The notes beneath the pieces are model-generated. The model was given only the letters and a program-made list of their open reading frames with translations. It had not been told where the DNA came from and searched no databases. From positions 1 to 22,980 of IMG/VR virus record IMGVR_UViG_3300044953_000862: a stretch of DNA of 22,980 bases; one strand, written 5' to 3'. Both the position numbers and the translations under genes were made by a program. The DNA comes from a virus. Shown here one piece after another: positions 16,550 to 22,980 of this stretch (the stretch's first letter is position 1; each line of letters opens with the position of its first letter).

Positions 16550-18033
16550 GCCCACCTCCCCACGCGAAACTGCGAAAGCAGATTAAACGCATCTGCCGCC
16601 GCGTCTACTTGGTCATCGTGTTGCCCCTTTGGAAAGGCACGCAACTCCTCCACAAAATCTCGGTTCCACGCCCCACGCACGAGGCGCACCATTCCCGCAT
16701 TCACATAAGCACTCATAGGGTCTGCTCTCACCTCCTTTGCGCCCGTAGCACGCACCACATCCACCCGCCAGCCCGCCAAATTCCGCACAAAAGCACGCGC
16801 CGCATCCACCCCCGCACTGCCGGGGTCTTGCACTCCGCGCACACGGCAAGCCACACCATCGCGCACCGCAGTCTCCAAAATCTCACGGTTCCGCCTATCC
16901 GGGCTCCACTGACCACGCACCACATCTGCCACATAGTAAAGCCCCTCCGAATCGGGACCCGCCATCTTAACACCCGCCGTAAAGTCACCGCTTCCCTGCG
17001 TCGCCGCCTGATCCCATGCCCGACACATCAGCAAACCATCAGGAACCCGATCCACCGTCTCCAAGCGATCCACCTTAAAGAAGGCTCCACTGCGCTCTAT
17101 AGGCTTGCCCTGAAACTGCCCCAACCAGACCGGCGCACTCTTCTGCATCTCTGCCAACCACTTCTCCGTCCAACGAGAGCAGAGTTTTTCGCCAAAAGGA
17201 CGCCCCAAAGGGTCTTCCGCTTCTCCTTCCGAAATCGCCGCATAACGCAGAAGCTCCCATGCGCCCCCCTCCGAAACCAAACCCTCTTCCCGCATCAGTC
17301 GCCCCGCCAAGTCGTCTGTGTGGTACCGATGAAACATCACCACCACATTAGAATCGGGAGTCAAGCGCACCTTTGCCGCCTCCTCCCAAAACATCCAGAC
17401 AGAGTCACGAATAACCGCACTCAAAGCCTCTTGCGGTGAAGCGTATGGGTCATCAATGGTGAGCATATCTGCTCCCTGCCCCACAAAGCCCGTCTGCAAC
17501 CCCAACGCCTTGAGGCTCGGCTGTCCGTCCCTCTTCTTCAATCGCGCCAGAGTACTCCACTCCTCCTGAGAAGGAGATTTCTCCAAACGACACGCCTGCT
17601 TTGGAAACAGGTCACGATACATATCGCTCTGCATAAGGTCACGCCCCACACGGCTAAAGCGCGTCGCCTGCCCAATGTTGTAGCAAGCGATCTTGATCCG
17701 CATCTCCGGATTGCGCCCCAAAAGCCAAACCGGATACCTTTGCGAAAGAATAATGCTTTTTCCCGCCTGCGGAGGAGCGCAGATCAGGAGGCGTTGACCT
17801 CTCTCCTCTCGCAAGCGTTCCAGACGCGCACAGAGGTGTACCTGCCACGGCTCTAAAGTAAGGGAGGTAGTCAGTTCCACAAACTCCGTTAGAGAAAGGC
17901 TCTCACCACTGCCCGGCGTATACAACCTCTGTTCGCGCCCCCCAGACTCCCCAAAATGGAAGCCTGAAATATGAAACCCAACCCACTCTTTGGGAAGGTT
18001 GGGAAGAACCGTTTTCTTGCCGCCGCCTCGCAC
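16546..18033 (-). CDS. Terminase large subunit (TerL)
   Basis: The DNA packaging motor, 495 residues from GTG 18033. The ATPase part shows an adenine-binding EPWQ (61-64), Walker A APPQAGKS (86-93) and Walker B MLTIDD (190-195). The nuclease part shows acidic residues in RAWDQA (Asp341), VQDPGSAG (Asp403) and HDDQVDA (Asp473/474). The open frame extends to a TTG at 18078, but that codon lies immediately at the foot of a terminator-like hairpin. GTG 18033 instead has AGAAGGAGG nine bases upstream. It is the first gene of the operon and is followed by the portal with ATGA overlap. No small terminase gene precedes it, which is unusual. Confidence 0.9.
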   Translation of the reverse strand: MRGGGKKTVLPNLPKEWVGFHISGFHFGESGGREQRLYTPGSGESLSLTEFVELTTSLTLEPWQVHLCARLERLREERGQRLLICAPPQAGKSIILSQRYPVWLLGRNPEMRIKIACYNIGQATRFSRVGRDLMQSDMYRDLFPKQACRLEKSPSQEEWSTLARLKKRDGQPSLKALGLQTGFVGQGADMLTIDDPYASPQEALSAVIRDSVWMFWEEAAKVRLTPDSNVVVMFHRYHTDDLAGRLMREEGLVSEGGAWELLRYAAISEGEAEDPLGRPFGEKLCSRWTEKWLAEMQKSAPVWLGQFQGKPIERSGAFFKVDRLETVDRVPDGLLMCRAWDQAATQGSGDFTAGVKMAGPDSEGLYYVADVVRGQWSPDRRNREILETAVRDGVACRVRGVQDPGSAGVDAARAFVRNLAGWRVDVVRATGAKEVRADPMSAYVNAGMVRLVRGAWNRDFVEELRAFPKGQHDDQVDAAADAFNLLSQFRVGRWA

Positions 18034-18042
18034 GCTTCCACG

Positions 18043-18051
18043 CCTCCTTCT
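18043..18051 (-). promoter_or_regulatory. Ribosome binding site deciding the TerL start
   Basis: AGAAGGAGG on the minus strand lies nine bases before GTG 18033. No comparable site precedes TTG 18078. It argues for translation starting downstream of the leader hairpin. Confidence 0.65.
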
Positions 18052-18067
18052 CCCAAAAATCGGTAGC

Positions 18068-18178
18068 CCAAAACACAAAAAGCCCGCTCCTAAACACCAC
18101 TTTTGCAGTGCCTAGAAACGGGCTTTCCAAAATGAGCCACGCCACTATTCGGTTAAATCAACCTCAATTCCGTGTGAC
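18068..18178 (-). ncRNA. Candidate leader RNA or small RNA with 22-bp hairpin
   Basis: Transcription from the perfect promoter should start near 18178. The RNA then folds a 22-bp stem (18105-18126 with 18079-18100) closed by AAAA, with every position paired when G-U is allowed. The stem ends GGGCUUU and runs into UUGUGUUUU, like an intrinsic terminator. If it terminates, the product is a small RNA of about 110 bases. If it is read through, it is the 5' leader of the TerL operon. The G-U pairs would be A-C mismatches on the other strand, so the fold is specific to the minus-strand RNA. Confidence 0.5.
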
Positions 18179-18212
18179 AAATGTATTATACAGCACCTTC
18201 TTGTATTTGTCA
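18175..18212. promoter_or_regulatory. Imperfect operator-like dyad embracing P-A
   Basis: Arms TGACAAATGTA (18175-18185) and TGTATTTGTCA (18202-18212) are inverted repeats matching at 9 of 11 positions. One arm covers the start site and -10 edge, the other the -35. A repressor bound here would block RNA polymerase. The arms partly arise from the -35 sequence itself, so chance is possible. Confidence 0.4.
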
Positions 18213-18213
18213 A
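18185..18213 (-). promoter_or_regulatory. Perfect sigma70 promoter of the phage operon (P-A)
   Basis: On the minus strand TTGACA (18213-18208) and TATAAT (18190-18185) are exactly consensus with a 17-base spacer. The promoter points at TerL, 145 bases ahead of its start codon. A promoter this strong in front of capsid and packaging genes implies tight control, by repression or by termination in the leader. Confidence 0.9.
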
Positions 18214-18300
18214 GTCACCCCCATCCACCCGCAGGGCTTCACAACACACCTTCCCAATTCAGAAAACACCTGCCATAATAGAAGGGAACGGAAGTGACCC

Positions 18301-18621
18301 ATGCCCACTCTAAAAATCACCTCTATTGGAAGTGCAACGGGTATTGTGTTGCCTCCAGAGATACTAGAGCGTCTCCACGTTCAGACGGGAGACAGCCTCT
18401 ACGTCTCAGTCACTCCACAGGGCATTGAACTTATTCCCGCCCCCACAGAGTTTACGGCGCAGATGAAAATAGCGGAGCAGATCATGCTGGAAGACGCCGA
18501 TGCTCTCAAAAGACTCGCTGAGTACGGAAAACCAACTGGCAATCTGGCTTCGTCAGAGAGTTTATCTCCTTTCACAATAGACTACGAACCTATCCTCCTC
18601 AAACAAAAAGCCCACTCCTAA
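18301..18621 (+). CDS. AbrB/MazE-type DNA-binding protein (orphan antitoxin-like)
   Basis: A 106-residue protein whose first 75 residues match the AbrB/MazE/SpoVT antitoxin family: a swapped-hairpin DNA-binding start (LKITSIGSATGIVLPPEIL), GDSLYVSVTPQGIEL, and EQIMLEDADALKRLAE. Family members of this type often end at that point and precede a Doc/Fic-type toxin gene. Here about 30 extra residues follow and no toxin gene is present. The last six codons and the stop lie inside copy B of the promoter-hairpin module, suggesting the original end was altered. GGAAG lies six bases before ATG 18301, and a weak CATAAT -10 sits at 18274-18279. It is divergent from the TerL operon and 87 bases from its promoter, so it is a candidate regulator of it; this is inference. 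Confidence 0.75.
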   Translation: MPTLKITSIGSATGIVLPPEILERLHVQTGDSLYVSVTPQGIELIPAPTEFTAQMKIAEQIMLEDADALKRLAEYGKPTGNLASSESLSPFTIDYEPILLKQKAHS

Positions 18622-18654
18622 ACATCTTGTTTGTAGTGTCCAGAAATGGGCTTT
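18607..18654 (-). ncRNA. Hairpin of module copy B
   Basis: The same 22-4-22 base design as copy A on the minus strand, followed by UUGUUUG. Against copy A, stem position 8 changes from G-C to A-U by paired substitutions, and positions 14 and 16 swap between A-U and G-U, keeping pairing. Three inner positions near the loop are unpaired. The hairpin overlaps the end of the AbrB-like gene on the other strand. Confidence 0.5.
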
Positions 18655-18686
18655 CCAAAATGAGCCGCGTCGCTATATTACTTTGA

Positions 18687-18902
18687 CTCACGTTACGCAC
18701 GCTCTCAGAGTTAGGGCTTGTATTACCTCTCCCCCTGTCCCCCTCCCCTAAGAAGGGAGGGAGAATGGTACACAAACGATGTGCCTCCAACGAGAGGGAG
18801 AGACTTCGTAATACAGGGCATTGAACCCCTCCGAAGGTGGGGTTTCGTAAATAGAGCGTAGGGTTTTCAACCCTATGCGATTCGGGTATTGCGTAACGTG
18901 AG
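18687..18902. mobile_element. MITE-like insertion, 216 bp, with 9-bp target duplication
   Basis: The ends CTCACGTTACGCA (18687-18699) and TGCGTAACGTGAG (18890-18902) are perfect 13-bp inverted repeats. Directly outside them ttactttga occurs on both sides (18678-18686 and 18903-18911), a 9-base target duplication. The interior has no reading frame of note but several hairpins (for example gcgtagggtt...aaccctatgc). It is therefore a non-autonomous DNA element, moved by a transposase not in the window. It sits about five bases downstream of the expected start site of promoter P-B. Confidence 0.9.
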
Positions 18903-18913
18903 TTACTTTGAGT

Positions 18914-18942
18914 ATGATACTCCACCTTCCCGTATTTGTCAA
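18914..18942 (-). promoter_or_regulatory. Promoter of module copy B (P-B)
   Basis: On the minus strand TTGACA (18942-18937), a 17-base spacer and TATCAT (18919-18914), five of six matches to the -10 consensus. A perfect 13-base palindrome GAGTATGATACTC (18910-18922) covers the -10, unlike copy A, and could bind a regulator. Its transcript now enters the inserted MITE. Confidence 0.7.
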
Positions 18943-18960
18943 ACTGCACCCTAACAGAGG

Positions 18961-19974
18961 CTACCCCTCTTGTTTTAGGTTCTGCTGTTCTACCGCCTCC
19001 TGCTCAGGGCTTTGTGCAGGTTTCAGCAGATCGTCTTCCTCCACCACAACACCTTCTACAGGCAAAAGCAGGTCTTCCTCGTTGGTTGTAGGCTTAGAAG
19101 AGGGGCGCAAAAGCAGAGAAGGCTCTGGAGGTTTCGGGGCTGATTTGAGTTTAGAATAGGTGCGTTGTGCCTCTGCCTTAACACGGTTTGCCTCTTCGGC
19201 TCTTGAGCCATGAAACGTATATTGAATGTTGTATACAAGGTCTTTGTAGGCTGTATCCCCTACTCTCTCCGCAAGGCGCAACATCGCCAAACAGACAGAA
19301 ACATCATAATCCGAGCGTGGCACACCGTTGGGCATCTCTTCTCCAGCAGGTTGCAGAAGAAAAGCACTATGCGTCTTAAAGAGTGTAAGCATCTGTTGCC
19401 GAGCCGATTGAGGTAGCGCGAAATAGCGTTTCCTGTCTAAATCCTCCAAAAGCGATAAGAGAGGCTCCATAACAGACCCCAATAGTTCTGGAAACTCGGA
19501 ACCCACACTACGCTTTAAGCGCAATAACCATTGTACTTTCGTATCATAGGGCACTTTGTTTGCCGTTTGAATCAAGCGCGGGAGTGCCACTGTAGGGCTG
19601 TCCGCGTGTAGAGAGGATTGCCAATGGGAACCTATTTTGGAACCAATAATATACAGTGCTATATACCCAAACACGGCGATGACCAAAACACTCTGCGGAT
19701 AATCAAAAAGAATTAGAGGAATCTTTGTTGAAAATGCATCAATGCTCATAAATGCGCTAGAACCTATAAGAGCAAAAATCAAAGCAAAACCGCTAAGACA
19801 GCAAAAGTTCCCTTGCTTGATGTGCTTTTCGAGGCGACGAACATAGTAGCCTATTGCGTGGTCAAATATCGGAACTGCTGCCTCACCCATCTCTAGCAGT
19901 TCTGCCTCCACTGCGCTATAGGCTTGCTCATCTGCGTCTTTGAGCGCATTGAGATACGTTTTTTTGTTTAGCAT
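18961..19974 (-). CDS. Two-pass membrane protein of unknown function
   Basis: A 337-residue protein I do not recognise. It has a soluble N-terminal helical part (residues 1-55, EQAYSAVEAELLEMG), two likely transmembrane helices (about 57-77 and 92-112), then a cytoplasmic-looking helical domain of about 200 residues with HEAT-like character (VALPRLIQTANKVPYDTKVQWLLRL, described loosely). The C-terminal 75 residues are acidic and Pro-rich (EEDLLLPVEGVVVEEDD). The open frame extends to 20235, but that part translates a dispersed repeat. ATG 19974 with GAGG five bases upstream is the natural start. The gene ends just before promoter P-B. Confidence 0.65.
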   Translation of the reverse strand: MLNKKTYLNALKDADEQAYSAVEAELLEMGEAAVPIFDHAIGYYVRRLEKHIKQGNFCCLSGFALIFALIGSSAFMSIDAFSTKIPLILFDYPQSVLVIAVFGYIALYIIGSKIGSHWQSSLHADSPTVALPRLIQTANKVPYDTKVQWLLRLKRSVGSEFPELLGSVMEPLLSLLEDLDRKRYFALPQSARQQMLTLFKTHSAFLLQPAGEEMPNGVPRSDYDVSVCLAMLRLAERVGDTAYKDLVYNIQYTFHGSRAEEANRVKAEAQRTYSKLKSAPKPPEPSLLLRPSSKPTTNEEDLLLPVEGVVVEEDDLLKPAQSPEQEAVEQQNLKQEG

Positions 19975-20072
19975 AAGTACCTCATACCTGAATTGCTGTT
20001 CTTGGAGCCTATCATAAATGATACTAACTCCGCTGATAGACACATCGTATCCAAAGCCTTTCTCCCCCGTCA

Positions 20073-20131
20073 GACCTTTAAGAGGAGAGCCTCTCCCCCT
20101 TAGTTGAGGGGGAGACACAGAGGGGGTGGGT
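20073..20131. repeat. 59-bp dispersed repeat, copy 2
   Basis: Matches the reverse complement of 8691-8749 at 57 of 59 positions. It carries the same CTCCCCC/GGGGGAG hairpin. Its translation creates the spurious N-terminal extension of the neighbouring membrane protein frame. Confidence 0.75.
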
Positions 20132-20240
20132 GCGAAGGAAAACAGAACTATTCCACAGGAGTTGGTATGAGTACCTTCAAGCCCTCTTCGTAAATAGAGG
20201 TAGTGCCAGCAGAAGAACCAAAACATTTGTAACAAATATC

Positions 20241-20269
20241 TTGAAATTATTGTCCTACGCGCATATAAT
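20241..20269 (+). promoter_or_regulatory. Sigma70 promoter of the DUF1549/DUF1553 gene
   Basis: TTGAAA (20241-20246), a 17-base spacer and TATAAT (20264-20269). The start site would be near 20276, leaving a 48-base leader before ATG 20324. The GGAG at 20309-20312 lies a rather long 11 bases from the start codon. Confidence 0.75.
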
Positions 20270-20323
20270 ACAAACTACCTATGTCGCAATCGCTGGCTAT
20301 GTTCCTGCGGAGATTATATCCTA

Positions 20324-22813
20324 ATGCAAACAAAAAGTCTATTCCTCATAGCGCTCTGTTTGGTGCAGACGAGTGTGCGTGCAGAGAAGCCTGCCCAACC
20401 CTCTGTACTGCCCTCTCCTGTACGAAGCCTCAAAGCCGAGCCAAGCACCATAGAGATACGCGGAGCCCGCTCCATAGGGCGTGTTCTCGTCACGGCACAA
20501 CTCGCAAACGGCTCACTACGCGATGTAACGCAACTTGCAGAGATAACTCCCGCAGACTCCAAAGGTATAAAAGTAGAGGCAGGAGGCGTCTTGCGCCCGC
20601 TCAAAGAGGGAACCTATCCGCTTAACCTCCGTTGGCAAGGCAAAACGACACGCGCAAACGTTGTCATTACCGACCTAAAGCCCTCGCCCGTCAGTTTTCA
20701 TAAAGACATCATTCCCATCCTAACCCGCTACGGCTGTAATCAAGGCTCCTGCCATGGGGCGCAGTATGGGAAAGGTGGCTTCAAACTCTCTCTTGCAGGC
20801 TATGATCCCGACCTCGACTACAACCAGATAGCGCGGCTCGTGCGCGGACGACGCCTTAGCCTCTCCGCCCCCGAAAAGAGCCTCCTCCTCACCAAGCCAC
20901 TCATGCAAGTCCCTCACGGAGGAGGACGCCGATTAGAGGCAGATAACCCTGACTACAAGACACTAGTACGGTGGATAGCGGAAGGTGCACCGCCACCGCT
21001 TGAAAAGGACGCGCACGTCGTCAAACTAGAAGTCACTCCCTCCGAGCGTGTTCTTGCCAAAGGTGATCCTAGCCAAGCCCTCCTCGTGCGTGCTTTCTAT
21101 AGCGACGGTACGAGCCGCGAAGTGACTGCACAAGCACGCATAAGTACCCTGAATGATGGAGTAGCAACCGTCACCCCGCAAGGAGTGGTCAGCCCCGTGA
21201 ATCGGGGGCAAACGGCGATCATGGTACGTTATGGAGGGCAAGCCGCCATTGCCACCATCATCGTACCTTTTGCACGCCTCACCCCAAAACAGATGGCGCA
21301 ACCGCTTCCTCCAATCGGTGTAGACTACTGGATAACGCGCAAACAGAGACAAGTGGGCTTGCTTCCCTCACCACTTTGCGACGACACAACCTTTCTGCGC
21401 CGTGTGAGCCTCGATGTCATTGGAACCATGCCAACAGCGGAGGAGATACGCACCTTTCTGGCAGACAAGACACCCAACAAACGCGAGAAATGGATTGATG
21501 CGCTTCTTGCACGCCCAGAATATGCCGACTACTGGACACTCAAATGGGGCGACCTCCTGCGTAGCAACCGCACGAACCTAGGTCCCAAAGGAATGTGGAG
21601 CTTCACCAACTGGATTCGCTCCCAACTCCAAGCAAACCGCCCTGTAGACCAGTTCGTCCACGACCTCATTTTGGCGCAGGGAAGCACCTTCACCCAAGGA
21701 CCCAGTAACTTCTACCGCGTGGCAAGCAACCCGCAAGACCTTGCAGAGACAACAAGCCAAGTCTTTCTAGGGGTACGGCTCCAGTGTGCGCGTTGCCATA
21801 ACCACCCCTTTGAAAAGTGGACGCAGAAGGACTACTATCAGTTCGCCGCCTTCTTTGCGCGTGTGGGGCTCAAAGGAAGTAACGAATTTGGTATCTTTGG
21901 CAACGAGCAGGTAGTACGCATCAACGACTATGGCGATGTCTATCACCCAAAAACAAACAAAAGAATGTACCCCACTCCATTGGGGGTACAGCTCGCGGCA
22001 CTGCCCGAAGACAAACAGCCCAACCCCGATGCAGATGGTGACCGAAGAGCAAAACTCGCAGAATGGCTTGTAGGAAAAAACAATCGCCTCTTTGCACGCA
22101 ATATCGTCAATCGCTATTGGGGCTACCTCATGGGAAAAGGGATAGTAGACCCCATAGATGATCTCCGAATCACGAACCCACCTAGCAACCCAGAACTGCT
22201 AGACTACCTTGCCGATGCCTTGATAAAAAACAACTTCGACCTCAAAAAACTGATCCGCACCATCACGCTCTCAGAAGCATATCAGCGCAGTTCGGAGTCC
22301 ACACCCACAAACAGATACGACACACGCTTCGCCTCCTACTATATACCCAAACGGCTCCCCGCAGAGGTGCTTCTCGATGCGATTGACCACGCCTGCGGCA
22401 CACAAGAGAAGTTTCCGAGCCTGCCACAAGGAACCCGCGCCATTCAACTGCCTGACCCATTAGTTGGCTCCGAGTTTTTGGACACCTTTGGCAGACCAGC
22501 ACGCCTCATTGCCTGCGAATGTGAACGCATGGCAGAGCCGAATATCTCCCAAACCCTCCGCATGATGAATGGCGAACTGGTGAACCGCAAAACCGGGCAA
22601 GGAGACGGCAGAATCGCGAAACTGGTGCAGGCAAAACGCAACGACGAAAACTGCATCGAAGAGATATACTTGACAGCACTCGGACGCCTGCCAACCCCCA
22701 AAGAAAAAGGCATAATAAAAGGGGTGTTGACCTTCTCAAAAGACCGAAAAGCGGCTTTTGAAGATGTACTCGTAACGCTGATAAACAGCAAAGAGTTTCT
22801 CTTTAACCACTGA
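20324..22813 (+). CDS. Exported DUF1549/DUF1553 cytochrome-type protein with Ig-like domains
   Basis: An 829-residue protein of a family abundant in Planctomycetota and relatives; its biochemical role is poorly defined, with proposed links to polysaccharide degradation. In order: signal peptide (1-20, cut near VRA-EK), Ig-like domain (about 30-117), a cytochrome-like region with GCNQGSCHG (Cys138, Cys143, His144; spacing CX4CH), a BIG2-type domain (about 232-315), DUF1549 (about 330-520) containing the heme-c motif CARCH (488-492), and DUF1553 (about 565-829) with NRYWGYLMGKGIVDP and the typical end SKEFLFNH. It probably acts outside the cytoplasm. In related genomes such genes often precede a DUF1501 sulfatase-like gene; here the following bases are a transposon-like repeat and the window ends. 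Complete by all visible signs. Confidence 0.9.
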   Translation: MQTKSLFLIALCLVQTSVRAEKPAQPSVLPSPVRSLKAEPSTIEIRGARSIGRVLVTAQLANGSLRDVTQLAEITPADSKGIKVEAGGVLRPLKEGTYPLNLRWQGKTTRANVVITDLKPSPVSFHKDIIPILTRYGCNQGSCHGAQYGKGGFKLSLAGYDPDLDYNQIARLVRGRRLSLSAPEKSLLLTKPLMQVPHGGGRRLEADNPDYKTLVRWIAEGAPPPLEKDAHVVKLEVTPSERVLAKGDPSQALLVRAFYSDGTSREVTAQARISTLNDGVATVTPQGVVSPVNRGQTAIMVRYGGQAAIATIIVPFARLTPKQMAQPLPPIGVDYWITRKQRQVGLLPSPLCDDTTFLRRVSLDVIGTMPTAEEIRTFLADKTPNKREKWIDALLARPEYADYWTLKWGDLLRSNRTNLGPKGMWSFTNWIRSQLQANRPVDQFVHDLILAQGSTFTQGPSNFYRVASNPQDLAETTSQVFLGVRLQCARCHNHPFEKWTQKDYYQFAAFFARVGLKGSNEFGIFGNEQVVRINDYGDVYHPKTNKRMYPTPLGVQLAALPEDKQPNPDADGDRRAKLAEWLVGKNNRLFARNIVNRYWGYLMGKGIVDPIDDLRITNPPSNPELLDYLADALIKNNFDLKKLIRTITLSEAYQRSSESTPTNRYDTRFASYYIPKRLPAEVLLDAIDHACGTQEKFPSLPQGTRAIQLPDPLVGSEFLDTFGRPARLIACECERMAEPNISQTLRMMNGELVNRKTGQGDGRIAKLVQAKRNDENCIEEIYLTALGRLPTPKEKGIIKGVLTFSKDRKAAFEDVLVTLINSKEFLFNH

Positions 22814-22980
22814 TGTTACGCAGTACCTGTACCGCATAGGGTTGAAAACCCTACGCTCTATTTACGAAACCCCACCTTCGGAGGGGTTCAATGCCCTGTA
22901 TTACGAAGTCTCTCCCTCTCGTTAGAGGCACATCGTTTGTGTACCGTTCCCCCTCCCTTCTTAGGGGAGGGGGACAGGGG
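22810..22980. mobile_element. Second MITE copy, inverted, cut by the window edge
   Basis: The sequence from 22810 to the window end matches the reverse complement of 18902-18732, with about nine differences in 171 bases by eye. Its outer end CTGATGTTACGCA keeps 11 of 13 terminal-repeat bases and includes the TGA stop of the DUF1549/DUF1553 gene. The far end lies beyond the window, so the target duplication cannot be read. Confidence 0.85.

Larger units (their letters stand above)
18072..18216 (-). repeat. Promoter-hairpin module, copy A
   Basis: About 145 bases shared, as a direct repeat, with 18601-18945. The conserved parts are a 48-base hairpin (39 of 48 identical), the flank ccaaaatgagcc, and the promoter segment ending gtatttgtcaa. 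Copy A has about 24 more bases than copy B between hairpin and -10. The two copies flank the AbrB-like gene. Confidence 0.75.
18601..18945 (-). repeat. Promoter-hairpin module, copy B, split by an insertion
   Basis: A direct repeat of the module at 18072-18216. The hairpin part is 18607-18654 and the promoter part 18914-18942. A 216-base element plus 9-base duplication lies between them. Removing the insertion restores an arrangement of about 120 bases, parallel to copy A. Confidence 0.75.
19975..20323. other. Intergenic region between divergent host genes
   Basis: A 349-base stretch separating the membrane protein gene (minus) from the DUF1549/DUF1553 gene (plus). It contains the 59-base dispersed repeat at 20073-20131 and a plus-strand promoter at 20241-20269. 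I see no gene in it and no clear promoter for the minus-strand gene. Confidence 0.6.

Noticed and set aside
16021-17439. 472-codon plus-strand open frame opposite TerL and portal
   Set aside because: It is antisense to two genes with clear catalytic motifs; its translation is rich in His, Pro, Arg and Thr repeats typical of a shadow frame.
18034-18078. TTG start for TerL fifteen codons upstream
   Set aside because: The codon abuts the foot of the leader hairpin with no Shine-Dalgarno sequence; GTG 18033 has AGAAGGAGG.
18072-18945. Direct repeats as prophage attachment sites
   Set aside because: Both copies lie on the same side of the cluster and contain promoter and hairpin rather than a short core; no integrase is visible and no copy is seen at the left end.
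19975-20235. N-terminal extension of the membrane protein by 87 codons
   Set aside because: It translates the dispersed 59-base repeat, and ATG 19974 has its own ribosome binding site.
1-22980. CRISPR array or tRNA genes
   Set aside because: No regularly spaced short repeats and no recognisable cloverleaf sequence were seen; the repeats present are paired, dispersed or terminal inverted repeats.

Overview
The window reads as a bacterial chromosome segment. A compact siphophage-type structural gene cluster lies on the minus strand (about 311-18213) beside ordinary host genes (about 18300-22813). The 829-residue host protein combines Ig-like, DUF1549 and DUF1553 domains with cytochrome-type Cys/His motifs. 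This architecture is typical of Planctomycetota and also occurs in Verrucomicrobiota and Armatimonadota, so the host is probably from one of those groups; the window cannot decide which.

Cluster layout, in direction of transcription (right to left): a perfect sigma70-type promoter (18185-18213), a 22-bp leader hairpin with terminator features (18079-18126), large terminase, portal, prohead protease, hairpin-followed HK97-type major capsid, head-tail connector, head closure protein, gp10-like neck protein, tail terminator, tail tube, an intrinsic terminator (10818-10857), a two-domain glycosyltransferase, a repeat-filled gap (8575-8938), tail assembly chaperones made by a -1 frameshift, a short tape measure, distal tail protein, a 1715-residue hub/carbohydrate-binding/tailspike fusion, a 64-residue coiled-coil protein and a strong terminator (311-351). 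Most gene pairs overlap by ATGA or are separated by a few bases, so they form an operon. The head and tail genes look complete and undamaged. The window shows no small terminase, integrase, replication, repressor/cro or lysis gene. This suits a domesticated, gene-transfer-agent-like element as well as a prophage whose remaining genes lie to the left; that choice is inference.

Right of the cluster, a divergent AbrB/MazE-type protein (18301-18621) sits between two direct copies of a promoter-plus-hairpin module. The copies differ by substitutions that keep the RNA stem paired on the minus strand. The outer copy is split by a 216-bp MITE-like element with 13-bp terminal inverted repeats and a 9-bp target duplication. 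A second copy of that element starts at the stop codon of the DUF1549/DUF1553 gene and runs off the window. A different 59-bp repeat is shared, inverted, between the phage cluster (8691-8749) and the host intergenic region (20073-20131), so the cluster and its host share at least one repeat family.

The first 275 bases hold no supported gene, but contain a perfect CRP-like palindrome placed correctly for a class II promoter.
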